Shown piece after piece: positions 51,057 through 60,333 of a stretch of 64,000 nucleotides of DNA. This DNA is from BOG-908 sp963751795 (GTDB lineage: Bacteria > Pseudomonadota > Alphaproteobacteria > Acetobacterales > Acetobacteraceae). Each line of letters begins with the position of its first letter. Position 1 is the first letter of the stretch. The stretch lies in NCBI GenBank assembly GCA_963751795.1, contig CAVVVI010000004.1, positions 806,001 through 870,000 of the forward strand, in the 5' to 3' direction. The position numbers were made by a program, and so were the translations under genes. Under the pieces are notes generated by a model. That model was not told the origin of the DNA and did not search any database. It worked only from the letters and a program-made list of their open reading frames with translations.

Positions 51057-52610
51057 GTGCGTGCGTTGCTGTCCGTTTCCGACAAAACCGGCCTGGTCGA
51101 ATTCGCCCAGGGCCTTGCGGCCCTTGGGTTCGATATCCTCTCGACGGGCGGCTCGGCCGCCGCTTTGCGTGAGGCCGGCGTGGCAGTGACGGATGTGAGC
51201 GCGCATACCGGGTTTCCGGAAATCCTGGACGGCCGGGTGAAGACTTTGGTGCCGCAGATCCATGGCGGCATTCTGGGCCGGCGCGACAATGCCGGGCATG
51301 TGGCGCAGATGGCCGAGCACGGCATCGCGCCGATCGACCTGGTGGCGGTGAATTTATATCCGTTCGAGGCGACGGTAGCGGCAGGTGCCGGCTGGAACGA
51401 TTGCATCGAGACGATCGATATCGGCGGGCCGGCGCTGATCCGCGCGGCGGCTAAAAACCATGATGCGGTAACGGTGGTGACCGAGCCGGGCCAGTATGGC
51501 GCCGTGCTCGAGGAACTGCGCGCGCAGGGGCAGACCTCCCCGGGGCTGCGCCGGCAGCTGGCGGCGGCGGCTTACGCGCGCACGGCGGCTTATGACGCAG
51601 CGATCGCGGCGTGGTTTGCCGCCCAGGCCGGCGAGGCGCTGCCGGCACGCGTGGCCGTGGCCGGGCTGCGCAGCCAGGCGCTGCGTTATGGCGAGAACCC
51701 GCACCAGCAGGCGGCGCTGTATGTGACCGGCGCGCGGCCCGGCGTGGCGCATGCCAACCAGGTGCAGGGCAAGGCGCTCTCCTACAATAACATCAACGAT
51801 ACCGATGCGGCGTTCGAGTGCGTGGCCGAGTTTGCAGAGCCAGCCGTAGTGATCGTCAAACATGCCAATCCGTGCGGCGTGGCCGTGGCGGCATCGCTGG
51901 CCGAGGCGTGGGAGGCGGCGCTGCGCTGCGATCCGGTGAGCGCGTTCGGCGGCATCGTCGCGCTGAACCGCGTGCTCGACGAGGATGCCGCCGAGCGCAT
52001 CGCGCGTATCTTCACCGAGGTGATCGTGGCGCCTGATGCAACTGCGGGTGCGCGCGCCGTGCTGGCGGCCAAAAAGAATTTGCGCCTGCTGCTGACAGGC
52101 ACGATGCCGGATCCCGCGGCACCGGGCATGACGCTGCGCAGCGTGGCCGGCGGCCTGCTGGTGCAGTCGCGCGATGCGGGGCGCGTGATCGCGGCCGATC
52201 TGCGCGTGGCCACACGCCGCGCCCCCACCGATGCCGAGATGACCGATCTGCTATTTGCGTTCACCGTGTGCAAGCACGTGAAGAGCAACGCCATCGTCTA
52301 TGCCAAGGGCGGCGCCACGGTGGGCATCGGCGCCGGCCAGATGAGCCGGGTGGACAGTGCGCGCATCGCCGGCTGGAAGAGCCAGGCCGCGGCACAGGCG
52401 GCCGGAGAGCCGCACCCGCTGGCACGCGGCAGCGTGGTGGCCTCCGACGCGTTCTTTCCGTTCGCCGACGGGCTGGAGGCGGCCATCGAGGCGGGTGCCA
52501 CCGCGGTGATCCAGCCGGGCGGCAGCGTGCGCGATGGCGAGGTGATTGCGGCGGCCGATGCGGCAGGCATTGCCATGGTGATGACCGGCATGCGCCACTT
52601 CCGGCACTAG
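51057..52610 (+). CDS. purH: bifunctional AICAR transformylase/IMP cyclohydrolase
   Basis: Catalyses the last two steps of IMP synthesis. The 517 aa protein has the cyclohydrolase (MGS-like) domain at the N-terminus (RALLSVSDKTGLVEFAQGL, TGFPEILDGRVKTLVPQIHG) and the transformylase domain with LRYGENPHQQAALY, VIVKHANPCGVAVA, AFTVCKHVKSNAIVYAKGG and the C-terminal GGSVRDGEVIAAADAAG. The start is GTG 51057, preceded by GCGAGG; purine genes purF and cvpA lie 3 kb upstream on the other strand. Confidence 0.97.
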   Translation: MRALLSVSDKTGLVEFAQGLAALGFDILSTGGSAAALREAGVAVTDVSAHTGFPEILDGRVKTLVPQIHGGILGRRDNAGHVAQMAEHGIAPIDLVAVNLYPFEATVAAGAGWNDCIETIDIGGPALIRAAAKNHDAVTVVTEPGQYGAVLEELRAQGQTSPGLRRQLAAAAYARTAAYDAAIAAWFAAQAGEALPARVAVAGLRSQALRYGENPHQQAALYVTGARPGVAHANQVQGKALSYNNINDTDAAFECVAEFAEPAVVIVKHANPCGVAVAASLAEAWEAALRCDPVSAFGGIVALNRVLDEDAAERIARIFTEVIVAPDATAGARAVLAAKKNLRLLLTGTMPDPAAPGMTLRSVAGGLLVQSRDAGRVIAADLRVATRRAPTDAEMTDLLFAFTVCKHVKSNAIVYAKGGATVGIGAGQMSRVDSARIAGWKSQAAAQAAGEPHPLARGSVVASDAFFPFADGLEAAIEAGATAVIQPGGSVRDGEVIAAADAAGIAMVMTGMRHFRH

Positions 52611-52715
52611 GTCCGCGCCCGGCCAGTCGGCTGCAGGCCGTAACAAGTATTCCGGGTAATCGGCAATTGCGAAGCACTTGCAGTACAGATTCGGCGGCTT
52701 GACTGTGAAACATCG

Positions 52716-53690
52716 ATGGCCAATTCATGCGGCATGCGTGATCTGAACAGCCTGACCGAGCGGGAAATCCTGGCGCTGGCCATCAGTGCGGAGGAGGAGG
52801 ACGGCCGCATCTACGCCGACTTCGCCGAGCGCCTGCGGGCCGACTTCCCCGACAGCGCGCGCATTTTTCTCGATATGTCGGTGGAGGAGAACGATCACCG
52901 GCGCAGCCTGATCGATCTGTATGCGGAAAAGTTCGGCCAGCATATTCCGCTGATCCGGCGTGCCGACGTGCGTGGGTTCGCCAGCAACCGCGCTTACTGG
53001 CATCTGCCGGTGCTCAACATCGAAACGGTGCGCAAGGCGGCGCGCGAGATGGAGACGCAGAGCAGCCGCTTCTACCGTGCGGCTGCGGCGCGCAGCACGG
53101 ATGCGGCGATCCGCAAGCTGCTGGGCGACCTGGCGGAGATCGAGGATCACCACGAGCGCCAGGCCGGCGTGCTGACCGAGCAGCACCTCTCCGAAGGCCG
53201 CGGCGAGCAGGAGGATCTGGACGCGCGGCGACGCTTCGTGCTGCAGATCGTCCAGCCCGGGCTGGTCGGGCTGATGGATGGCTCGGTTTCCACCCTGGCG
53301 CCGGTATTCGCCGCGGCGTTTGCCACGCATCAGAGCTGGAACGCCTTTCTGGTGGGGCTGGCGGCCAGCATCGGGGCGGGCATCTCGATGGGGTTTGCCG
53401 AGGCGTTGAGCGATGACGGCAAGATTTCCGGCCGCGGCGCGCCGATCCTGCGCGGGCTGATCTGCGGTGCCATGACCACGCTGGGCGGCATCGGCCATAC
53501 TCTGCCCTATCTGATCAGCGACTTCTGGACCGCGACGTATGCCGCCGGCGCCGTCGTCGTGGTCGAGCTCGCGGCAATCTCGTGGATCCGCTGGCGCTAC
53601 ATGGACAGCAACTTCACCACCGCCGCGTTCCAGGTGATGTTCGGCGGCGCGCTGGTGCTGGCCTGCGGCGTGCTGATCGGCAGTTCCTAG
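52716..53690 (+). CDS. mbfA: membrane-bound ferritin-like iron exporter (MbfA family)
   Basis: A 324 aa fusion. The N-terminal ferritin-like di-iron domain (about 1-160) has EREILALAISAEEEDGRIYA, SVEENDHRRSLID and EIEDHHERQAGVL, i.e. the E...ExxH...ExxH-type ligands. The C-terminal part is a VIT1/Ccc1-type transport domain with five helices (PGLVGLMDGSVSTLAPVFAA, GISMGFAEALSDDGKI). MbfA exports iron/peroxide-generated iron in Rhizobiales and is usually controlled by Irr. No clear Irr box was recognised in the upstream 105 bp. The ATG at 52716 is used; ATG 52734 (MRDLNSL) matches family starts about as well. Confidence 0.9.
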   Translation: MANSCGMRDLNSLTEREILALAISAEEEDGRIYADFAERLRADFPDSARIFLDMSVEENDHRRSLIDLYAEKFGQHIPLIRRADVRGFASNRAYWHLPVLNIETVRKAAREMETQSSRFYRAAAARSTDAAIRKLLGDLAEIEDHHERQAGVLTEQHLSEGRGEQEDLDARRRFVLQIVQPGLVGLMDGSVSTLAPVFAAAFATHQSWNAFLVGLAASIGAGISMGFAEALSDDGKISGRGAPILRGLICGAMTTLGGIGHTLPYLISDFWTATYAAGAVVVVELAAISWIRWRYMDSNFTTAAFQVMFGGALVLACGVLIGSS

Positions 53691-53823
53691 GGAGCGGGTC
53701 GTAGCGGGCGGCGGCGCCCCCTTTCCGCCGGTGGGGCGAAGCAACATGTAGGGCTCTGCCGTGGGCCGGGCGGGACCGATCCGTGGTGGGCGTTAGCTGC
53801 GATCCCTCGAACCGGAGACCGAT

Positions 53824-54423
53824 ATGGCTAAGATCCTTGTGCTCTATTATTCCAGTTACGGCCATGTCGAGACGATGGCCAACGCCGTTGCCGCCGGCGC
53901 GCGGGAGGGTGGCGGCGAAGTGACCGTAAAGCGGGTGGCCGAGACGGTGCCCGAGGACGTGGCCAAAAAGAGCCATTTCAAGCTGGACCAGCCGGCAGCG
54001 CTGGCCTCCGTGGAGGAGCTGGAAGGCTACGACGCCATCATCGTGGGCACCGGCACGCGCTATGGCCGGATGTCGTCGCAGATGGCGGCGTTCTGGGACC
54101 AGACTGGCGGGCTGTGGGCACGCGGCGGGCTGGTGGGCAAGGTGGGCGCGGCGTTCACCTGCACGGGCAGCCAGCATGGCGGACAGGAGACGACGCTGCT
54201 GTCGATCATCACCAACCTGCTGCACCACGGCATGGTGATCGTCGGGCTGCCGTACAGCTTCAAGGGACAGATGCGGCTCGACGAGGTGACCGGCGGCTCG
54301 CCGTACGGCGCGACGACGCTGTCGGGCGGCGATGGCAGCCGGCAGCCGAGCGAGACCGAACTGGAGGGCGCACGCTTCCAGGGCAGGCTGGTGGCGCAGG
54401 CCGCCGCCCGGCTGGCGGCCTGA
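53824..54423 (+). CDS. wrbA: NAD(P)H:quinone oxidoreductase WrbA
   Basis: A 199 aa flavodoxin-like tetrameric quinone reductase giving two-electron reduction of quinones. Features: MAKILVLYYSSYGHVETMA (FMN phosphate loop), GTGTRYGRMSSQMAAFWDQT, GKVGAAFTCTGSQHGGQET and HHGMVIVGLPYSF, then GGSPYGATTLSGGDGSRQPS. All are diagnostic of WrbA. The GGAGA upstream supports the start. It ends 1 base before the pirin gene. Confidence 0.96.
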   Translation: MAKILVLYYSSYGHVETMANAVAAGAREGGGEVTVKRVAETVPEDVAKKSHFKLDQPAALASVEELEGYDAIIVGTGTRYGRMSSQMAAFWDQTGGLWARGGLVGKVGAAFTCTGSQHGGQETTLLSIITNLLHHGMVIVGLPYSFKGQMRLDEVTGGSPYGATTLSGGDGSRQPSETELEGARFQGRLVAQAAARLAA

Positions 54424-54424
54424 C

Positions 54425-55276
54425 ATGGCGCGCGTGCTGGGCGTGCATGGCGAGCGGCAGGGCCACTGGGTGGGCGACGGATTTCCGGTGCGCTCGCTGT
54501 TCTCGCATGCCACGCTGGGCGAGGATGCGAGCCCGTTCCTGCTGCTGGATTACGCGGGGCCCCTGCACTTCCCGCCGGCCGAGAAGCCGCGCGGGGTGGG
54601 CACCCATCCGCATCGTGGCTTCGAGACGGTGACGATCGTCTATCAGGGCGAGGTGGACCACCGGGATTCCGCCGGCCATGGCGGCCGCATCGGGCCCGGC
54701 GACGTGCAGTGGATGACGGCGGCTTCCGGCGTGTTGCATGACGAGTTCCACTCCCCGGCGTTCACGCGCGCCGGCGGCGTGCTGGAGATGGTGCAGCTAT
54801 GGGTGAACCTGCCGGCGCACGCCAAGATGGGCGCGCCTGCGTATCAGACATTGCAGGATGCAACGATCCCGCACGTGGCGCTGGCGGGCGGCGGCACGCT
54901 GCGGGTGATTGCGGGCCTGTATGGCGGCCAGGTTGGCCCGGCGCGCACGGCCAGCACGCTGAACGTGTGGGATGTGCGGCTGGCGGCGGGCGTGCCGGTG
55001 AACCTCGATCTGCCGGCCGGGCATTCGGCCATGGTGGTGGTGCTGCACGGCCCCGCCACGGTGGCGGGCGCGCGTGTGGAGGAGGCGCAGCTGGCGCTGC
55101 TGGACCGTGACGGGGGCGCCGTGGCGGTGCAGGCCGAGCGCGATGCGACGCTACTGGTGCTGACCGGCGTGCCGCTGGGCGAGCCGGTGGTGATGCATGG
55201 GCCGTTCGTGATGAACACGCGCGAGGAGGTGCGCAAGGCATTCGCCGACTACGAGGCCGGGCGTTTCGCTGCCTGA
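54425..55276 (+). CDS. pirin family protein
   Basis: A 283 aa bicupin. It has PVRSLFSHATLGEDASPFLL, the metal-ligand region GVGTHPHRGFETVTIVYQGE with H-x-H and a later His/Glu in MTAASGVLHDEF, and the C-terminal cupin (GHSAMVVVLHGPATVAG; GEPVVMHGPFVMNTREEV). Some pirins are quercetinases, others transcription cofactors; function here is unknown. It starts directly after wrbA (one base), so a two-gene operon linked to quinone or oxidative stress is inferred. Confidence 0.9.
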   Translation: MARVLGVHGERQGHWVGDGFPVRSLFSHATLGEDASPFLLLDYAGPLHFPPAEKPRGVGTHPHRGFETVTIVYQGEVDHRDSAGHGGRIGPGDVQWMTAASGVLHDEFHSPAFTRAGGVLEMVQLWVNLPAHAKMGAPAYQTLQDATIPHVALAGGGTLRVIAGLYGGQVGPARTASTLNVWDVRLAAGVPVNLDLPAGHSAMVVVLHGPATVAGARVEEAQLALLDRDGGAVAVQAERDATLLVLTGVPLGEPVVMHGPFVMNTREEVRKAFADYEAGRFAA

Positions 55277-55334
55277 CGGCAGGCCGCGTTCAGCGTTCTT
55301 TCACCGCTCGCGTGCAACCTGCCGGGGCTGCAAC

Positions 55335-55340
55335 GAAGGA
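55335..55340 (+). promoter_or_regulatory. ribosome binding site deciding the start of the globin-coupled transducer
   Basis: GAAGGA lies 7 bases before the GTG at 55348 and favours it over the GTG at 55312. Confidence 0.6.
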
Positions 55341-55347
55341 ATGCCTC

Positions 55348-56697
55348 GTGGGTGCGACGACCGATGTGAGTGAGCGGCTGCGGTTCCTGCGGATCGACGA
55401 TGGGGCGCGGGCGGCGCTGCAGGGTTTCTACCCGCTCTTCGAACGTTATCTGCCGAGCCTGCGCCACGCTTTCGCAGCGCATTTGACCACCTGGCCCGCG
55501 CTGATGGAGATGCTGAAGGCTCCGGGCCTGCTGGAGCGGGCGCTGGACGATCAGCAGGAGCACTGGCGCAAGCTTTTCAGCGGCCGTTTCGATGCCGCCT
55601 ATCTGAATTCGGCCGGCCGCGTCGGCCGGGTGCATCACAGGATCGGGCTGGAGCCGCGCTTCTTCACCGGCGCCTACGCCCTGGTATCGAGCACGTTGGC
55701 TGAGCACGTGATCGACGCCAAAGCGCGGCGCTGGCCCACGACCGCGCGACGGGCCCGCACGCGCACGCTGCTGCACGCCATCAATGCCGCGGTGTTCCTG
55801 GACGTGGATCTGGTGATCGACAGCTATCTGGAGCAGACGCGGGTTGCCGAGAGCACGCAGCTCGCCGCCAAGGCGCGCGACTTCCAGGCGCAGATCCGCA
55901 CGATGATCGGCGTGCTCGACCAATCCAGCACGGCACTGGAGACGACGGCGCGTTCGATGGCGCAGACGGCCGAGACCACCACTGGCCAGGCAGCGACGGT
56001 GGCCGCTGCCGCCGAAGAGGCGAGCGCCAGCGTGCAGACCGTGGCCGTCTCGGCCGAACAGCTGACCTCCTCGATCCACGAGATCAGCCATCAGGTGGCG
56101 CAGAGCACGCACATCACCCGCCGTGCGGTGGATGAGGCGCGGCGCACCGACGGCATCGTGCGCGCGCTGGCCGAGGGTGCGAACAAGATCGGTCAGGTTG
56201 TCGATCTGATCACCAACATTGCCGGGCAGACCAATCTGCTGGCGCTGAACGCCACCATCGAGGCGGCGCGTGCCGGCGAGGCCGGGCGGGGCTTTGCGGT
56301 GGTGGCCAGCGAGGTGAAGAGCCTGGCGCAGCAGACGGCGCGCGCGACCGAGGAGATCGGTGCGCAGATTGCGCAGGTGCAGGCGGCCACCAACGATGCG
56401 GTGGACGCCATTCGCGGTATCACCACGACCATCGAGGAGGTGAGCGGCATTGCCGCTTCCATCGCCGGGGCCGTCGAAGAGCAGGGTGCGGCGACGGCCG
56501 AAATTGCGCGCAACGTGCAGCAGGTGGCGCTGAGCACGCAGGACGTGACCGTCAACATCAGCGGCGTCAGCCAGGCGGCGCAGGATGCGGGCGTGGCGGT
56601 GACGCAGGTGCTGGGCAATGCCAACGACGTGACGGGCCAGGCCGGGCTGGTGACCGCCGAGGTGGAGCGGTTTGTGGCGCTGCTGAAGGTGGGGTGA
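55348..56697 (+). CDS. globin-coupled chemotaxis transducer (soluble, HemAT-like)
   Basis: The 449 aa protein fuses an N-terminal protoglobin-type sensor globin (about 1-165; RLRFLRIDDGARAALQGFYP; RVGRVHHRIGLEPRFFTGAY holds the likely proximal His) to a methyl-accepting signalling domain (VVDLITNIAGQTNLLALNAT, IEAARAGEAGRGFAVVASEV hairpin tip). There is no transmembrane segment or HAMP domain, so it is a cytoplasmic oxygen- or gas-responsive receptor that signals to CheA. No che genes are nearby. The GTG start at 55348 is favoured by GAAGGA seven bases before it. Confidence 0.92.
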   Translation: MGATTDVSERLRFLRIDDGARAALQGFYPLFERYLPSLRHAFAAHLTTWPALMEMLKAPGLLERALDDQQEHWRKLFSGRFDAAYLNSAGRVGRVHHRIGLEPRFFTGAYALVSSTLAEHVIDAKARRWPTTARRARTRTLLHAINAAVFLDVDLVIDSYLEQTRVAESTQLAAKARDFQAQIRTMIGVLDQSSTALETTARSMAQTAETTTGQAATVAAAAEEASASVQTVAVSAEQLTSSIHEISHQVAQSTHITRRAVDEARRTDGIVRALAEGANKIGQVVDLITNIAGQTNLLALNATIEAARAGEAGRGFAVVASEVKSLAQQTARATEEIGAQIAQVQAATNDAVDAIRGITTTIEEVSGIAASIAGAVEEQGAATAEIARNVQQVALSTQDVTVNISGVSQAAQDAGVAVTQVLGNANDVTGQAGLVTAEVERFVALLKVG

Positions 56698-56825
56698 GCG
56701 GCCTGACCTGGCGCCGTTGCCGAGGAGCCGCAGCCTTGCGGAAACTTTCGTTTCAATCACGGCGGCGCTCCGGCGTTGTTCGGGCTCGGCTATAAGCGGA
56801 CCGAACACAATGCGGAACGAACCCG

Positions 56826-57512
56826 ATGCGCTCCTTCCTGCTTGCCACCGCGTTGATTGCGGCACTTAGCGGCTGCAGCACGCCGCAGAACGTGGCGGCC
56901 GACCTGGCTCCACCGGGCGGGCGTGCCACGATCGTGCTGTCGCTCGGCGGCAGCCGGTCGGTGCTCGACACGCTGATGCTGGCGCCGTACTCGCCTGCCG
57001 CGCAGGACAAGCAGGCTGGTAGCTACGTGGCGATCGACATGTATCGGGTCAGCGACCGCGGGTTCGTCTGGAAGTCGGTTCGCCCCGGCACCTACGTGCT
57101 GCACAGCCTGCTCCACCAGGGCTCGTGGGATCTGTGCTTTGCCGGCGATACGCAGGCGTTCACCGTCGGCCCCGGGCAGACCGTCTATCTCGGCAGTTTC
57201 GACCCGCACCCCTACGTCGCGGCGTTGATGCAGCAGGCGCAGGCGGCGGGTGATACGCAGCTCGACTCAAGGTTGATCCGTTCCTATTTTGATGCGCCCC
57301 CTGCCCGCCTCAATGCCGATCCGGATTTTCCGGCCACCGGCGGCTCGCTGCAGATCAGCAGCGGGCAGACGGTGGCGGCCACGCCGGCCGTTCTGCTGCC
57401 GGCAACGTTTAAGGCCGGCACCGATTACTTCGGCACCGGCGGGATTTTCCATCTGGGCGGGCGGACGTGCTTTGGCGGCGCGCCGGGAATCGATGTGATG
57501 GGCGCGCAATAG
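56826..57512 (+). CDS. hypothetical lipoprotein
   Basis: A 228 aa product with a lipoprotein signal (MRSFLLATALIAALSGCST); Cys17 is the lipidation site. The mature protein has beta-rich text (GRATIVLSLGGSRSVLDTLM, GSYVAIDMYRVSDRGFVWKS, TYVLHSLLHQG, FTVGPGQTVYLGSF) and a C-terminal Gly-rich segment with a pair of Cys. This resembles a carboxypeptidase-regulatory or DUF2846-like layout but no family was assigned. It is convergent with the S9 peptidase gene, with nine bases between stops. Confidence 0.6.
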   Translation: MRSFLLATALIAALSGCSTPQNVAADLAPPGGRATIVLSLGGSRSVLDTLMLAPYSPAAQDKQAGSYVAIDMYRVSDRGFVWKSVRPGTYVLHSLLHQGSWDLCFAGDTQAFTVGPGQTVYLGSFDPHPYVAALMQQAQAAGDTQLDSRLIRSYFDAPPARLNADPDFPATGGSLQISSGQTVAATPAVLLPATFKAGTDYFGTGGIFHLGGRTCFGGAPGIDVMGAQ

Positions 57513-57521
57513 GCAGCGCGC

Positions 57522-59588
57522 TTATTTCATCAGTGCCTGCGTGAGATACGTCATCTCGAGCGCCTGCTCCTCGGCTGCCTCACGCAGATTGGCGCCGGCC
57601 GCGTGCCCGCCTTCGATTGATTCGTGGTAGAAGAACGGCAGGCCCATCTGCTCCATGCGGGCGGCGAATTTGCGGGCGTGCACGGGGCCAACGCGATCGT
57701 CGCGCGTGGTGGTGAAGATGAACGGCACCGGATAATGCACGCCGGCGCGGAGGTTGGCGTAGGGCGAGATGCTGGCGAGGAACTGCCGTTCGGCGGGGTT
57801 GCTGACGCTGCCGTATTCGCCGGCCCAGCTGGCGCCGGCGGCGATCTGCTCGAAGCGCAGCATGTCGAGCAATGGCACGTCGATGATGACGGCGTTCCAG
57901 AGTTCGGGGTGCTGTTCGAACTCCACGCCAATCAGCAGCCCGCCATTCGATCCGCCACGGATGCCGAGATGTTGGGGTGAGGTGATGTGACGCGCGATTA
58001 GGTCGTGCGCAACGGCGGCAAAATCGTCGTAGATGCGTTGGCGGTGTGTCTTGAGGCCGGCTTCGTGCCAGGCCGGGCCGAACTCGCCGCCGCCGCGAAT
58101 GTTGGCCAGCACATAGACGCCACCGTGCTCGAGCCACAATTTGCCGAGGCCCGCATTGTAGGTGGGTGTTTCGCTGATCTGGAAGCCGCCATAGGCGTAC
58201 AGCAAAGTCGGGTTGTTGCCGTCCAGCTGCATCGTTTTCGGATGCACGACGAAATAAGGGATGGCGGTGCCGTCGGCCGATTTTGCCTCTGCCTGTTCAA
58301 CGACATCCTTGGCGGCATCGAACTTCGCCGGCAGCGATTTGATCAGCACGGGGGCCGATGGCGTGGCGGCGTCGGCGAGATAGAGCGTGGTGGGCAACAG
58401 GAAGCTGGTGACTTCGAGCATGACCTGGTCGCTGCGCGGCGTGGTGCTGACCAGGCTGATGGCGGCATTGTCGGGCAGCGCCAGCGTTCGTGCGGACCAG
58501 GCCGAGGCAGCCGGCGTGAACACCATGGCGCGGCCGCGCACGCGATCGAGCACCGAGGCGACAATGGTGTTTGCGGTGACCGCAACGGCGTCGATGGATT
58601 GGCGCGGGCCGGGCGCCCACACCAGAGCGGGTGCGGCTTGCGGATGGGCCATGTCGAGTGCGGCGAGGCTGCCGGCGTGGATGGCGCCGCTATCCTCGTT
58701 GAATTTGACGATGAGCTGGTTGTGCACCAGCCCCTCGATCTCCGTTTTTTCCGGCAGGTTCAGCCGCGCGGTGGTGGTTCCGGTGACGAGGCGGAACTCG
58801 GAGCGGAAGAAATCCAGCCCGCGCTGGATGGTGACGGCGCGGTGCCCCTGCCCGTCGGTGAAGCTGGCGACGAGCACCTGCACGTCGGCCGGCGTGCCGC
58901 GGAACAGCTCGGTGGCCTGGGCCAGCTTCTGGCCGCGATGCAGGAGCTTGATGATGAACGGGTAGCCGGACGCCGTCATCGATCCGGGGCCCCAATCGGT
59001 GCCCACTGCGATGCTGTCGGCCGTTACCCAGTCGGCGAACTGCTTGGCGTGCGGGATGGTGAAGCCGCCGGGCACGAAGGCGTTTGTGGCCAGATCGAAC
59101 TCGCGCGTGGTGACCGCGTCCTCGCCGCCTTCCGACAGGCTGATCAGGCAGCGCGTATCGGCCGGGTGGTCGCAAGTATCGCCTTTCCACACCCAGGTGT
59201 GGTGTTCGGCACGGCCCAGCGCATCGATGTCGAGCACCGTCTGCCACGGCGGTGCGGGCTGCCGATAGCCGGACGGGCTGGTGCGGCGCCAGATACCCTG
59301 CGTGTGCGCTGCATCCTGCCAGAGATTGTAGATCTGGCCGCCGAGGAACTCGGGCGTGGGGATACGGTCGTTGGCCTGGGCCAGCGCCAGAGCCTGCTCC
59401 AAGAAGGGCTGGTAGTGCGGGTTGGTGAGCAGCGGCTTGAGCGTGCGCTCGTTCTCCCCGCGCACCCAGGCCAGGGCGCGCGGGCTTTCTACCTGCTCGA
59501 GCCAGAGGAACGGATCGGGCGCTTCGGCCGCGGCGGCGGGGGCGGCGGCGGCGGCGGCGGCCAGAAGGAGCGAGGTGGTCCAGCGCAT
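57522..59588 (-). CDS. exported prolyl oligopeptidase family (S9) serine peptidase
   Basis: A 688 aa protein. The signal peptide (MRWTTSLLLAAAAAAAPAAA, cleaved near AAAEA) is encoded by a run of GCC/GCG triplets. The N-terminal beta-propeller (about 30-420) is followed by the catalytic alpha/beta-hydrolase domain with nucleophile Ser in RGGSNGGLLIGV, Asp in TTRDDRVGPVHARKF and His in IEGGHAAGAN. It also has GGFQISETPTYNAGLGKLW and NIRGGGEFGPAWHEAG. This is closest to S9A prolyl oligopeptidase. Periplasmic peptide degradation is likely. Confidence 0.92.
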   Translation of the reverse strand: MRWTTSLLLAAAAAAAPAAAAEAPDPFLWLEQVESPRALAWVRGENERTLKPLLTNPHYQPFLEQALALAQANDRIPTPEFLGGQIYNLWQDAAHTQGIWRRTSPSGYRQPAPPWQTVLDIDALGRAEHHTWVWKGDTCDHPADTRCLISLSEGGEDAVTTREFDLATNAFVPGGFTIPHAKQFADWVTADSIAVGTDWGPGSMTASGYPFIIKLLHRGQKLAQATELFRGTPADVQVLVASFTDGQGHRAVTIQRGLDFFRSEFRLVTGTTTARLNLPEKTEIEGLVHNQLIVKFNEDSGAIHAGSLAALDMAHPQAAPALVWAPGPRQSIDAVAVTANTIVASVLDRVRGRAMVFTPAASAWSARTLALPDNAAISLVSTTPRSDQVMLEVTSFLLPTTLYLADAATPSAPVLIKSLPAKFDAAKDVVEQAEAKSADGTAIPYFVVHPKTMQLDGNNPTLLYAYGGFQISETPTYNAGLGKLWLEHGGVYVLANIRGGGEFGPAWHEAGLKTHRQRIYDDFAAVAHDLIARHITSPQHLGIRGGSNGGLLIGVEFEQHPELWNAVIIDVPLLDMLRFEQIAAGASWAGEYGSVSNPAERQFLASISPYANLRAGVHYPVPFIFTTTRDDRVGPVHARKFAARMEQMGLPFFYHESIEGGHAAGANLREAAEEQALEMTYLTQALMK

Positions 59589-59943
59589 GAAAGTGGGGTG
59601 CTCCTTGGGGCGGCGGCGGGCAGGGCTGGTCAGGCTAGCTTGGATCGCCGATCGGCAAAAGCGGGACGATCGGTGCCGCGCATGGCGGCATGTCGCATCT
59701 TTTTCTGGTGCAACGCCGAGGCGCGCTGGTGGCGCGACCTACGGATGCAGCTCGAGACTGTTATCGCTCAATAATCCGCCGCGCCTGCGACTAATATCGG
59801 ATGTATTTCGGCGAATGCTCGGGGATCAGAAAACGACATTCTGCACGTTGCCGTAAGTCACGTCCAAATTAACCCTTGCGCCGGCGGCACAAAAAGCGCC
59901 TGCTTTGTTTGTGGCCATTCCGGACCGCAAGGTGGACCTTGCC
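59589..59943. other. 355-bp divergent region between the S9 peptidase and cytochrome genes
   Basis: No gene is visible. It has AT-richer stretches (59765-59870) in the half next to the cytochrome gene, where the promoter of the cytochrome unit should lie. No convincing sigma-70 pair was recognised. AAGGTGGA (59929-59936) is the ribosome binding site of the cytochrome c gene. Confidence 0.55.
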
Positions 59944-60324
59944 ATGAATATTAAACGGACATTCAGTCTGGGCGCCGCTATTTGGTGTTTCGGCACGGCG
60001 ATCCCCGCTTACGCAGCCCCCGACGCGCAGGCGGGACAGGCAGTGTTCAAATCACAATGCGGCATCTGCCATTCGGTGCAGGAAGGCCGCAACCTCAATG
60101 GCCCGAGCCTGAACGGCATCGTTGACAGGAAGGCCGGCAGCGTTCCTGGATTTGCGTATTCGGCGGCCAACAAGAACTCCGGCCTGGTGTGGGATGCTCC
60201 TACTCTGGATCGCTATCTGATCGCGCCGCGACAGGTGGTTCCCGGAACGCTGATGGCCTACCAGGGGCTGAAGGACGCGGACAAGCGCGCCAACCTGATC
60301 GCCTATCTCGGAACGCTGCACTAG
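59944..60324 (+). CDS. class I c-type cytochrome (c2/c550-like), periplasmic
   Basis: A 126 aa exported protein; signal peptide MNIKRTFSLGAAIWCFGTAI-PAYA, cleaved at about residue 24. Heme-binding CGICH lies at about 38-42 and the axial Met in PGTLMAYQG at about 104. The segment GPSLNGIVDRKAGSVPGFAY and the terminal KRANLIAYLGTLH are those of mitochondrial-type/c2 cytochromes. It should shuttle electrons in the periplasm. The ATG at 59944 follows AAGGTGGA by 7 bases. It is 9 bp upstream of the Cyc2-like gene, and probably works with it. Confidence 0.93.
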   Translation: MNIKRTFSLGAAIWCFGTAIPAYAAPDAQAGQAVFKSQCGICHSVQEGRNLNGPSLNGIVDRKAGSVPGFAYSAANKNSGLVWDAPTLDRYLIAPRQVVPGTLMAYQGLKDADKRANLIAYLGTLH

Positions 60325-60333
60325 GCGCGGTCG

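Noticed and set aside
56776..56796. Promoter TTGTTC ... TATAAG before the lipoprotein gene
   Set aside because: The two boxes are only 9 bases apart, too close for a sigma-70 promoter.
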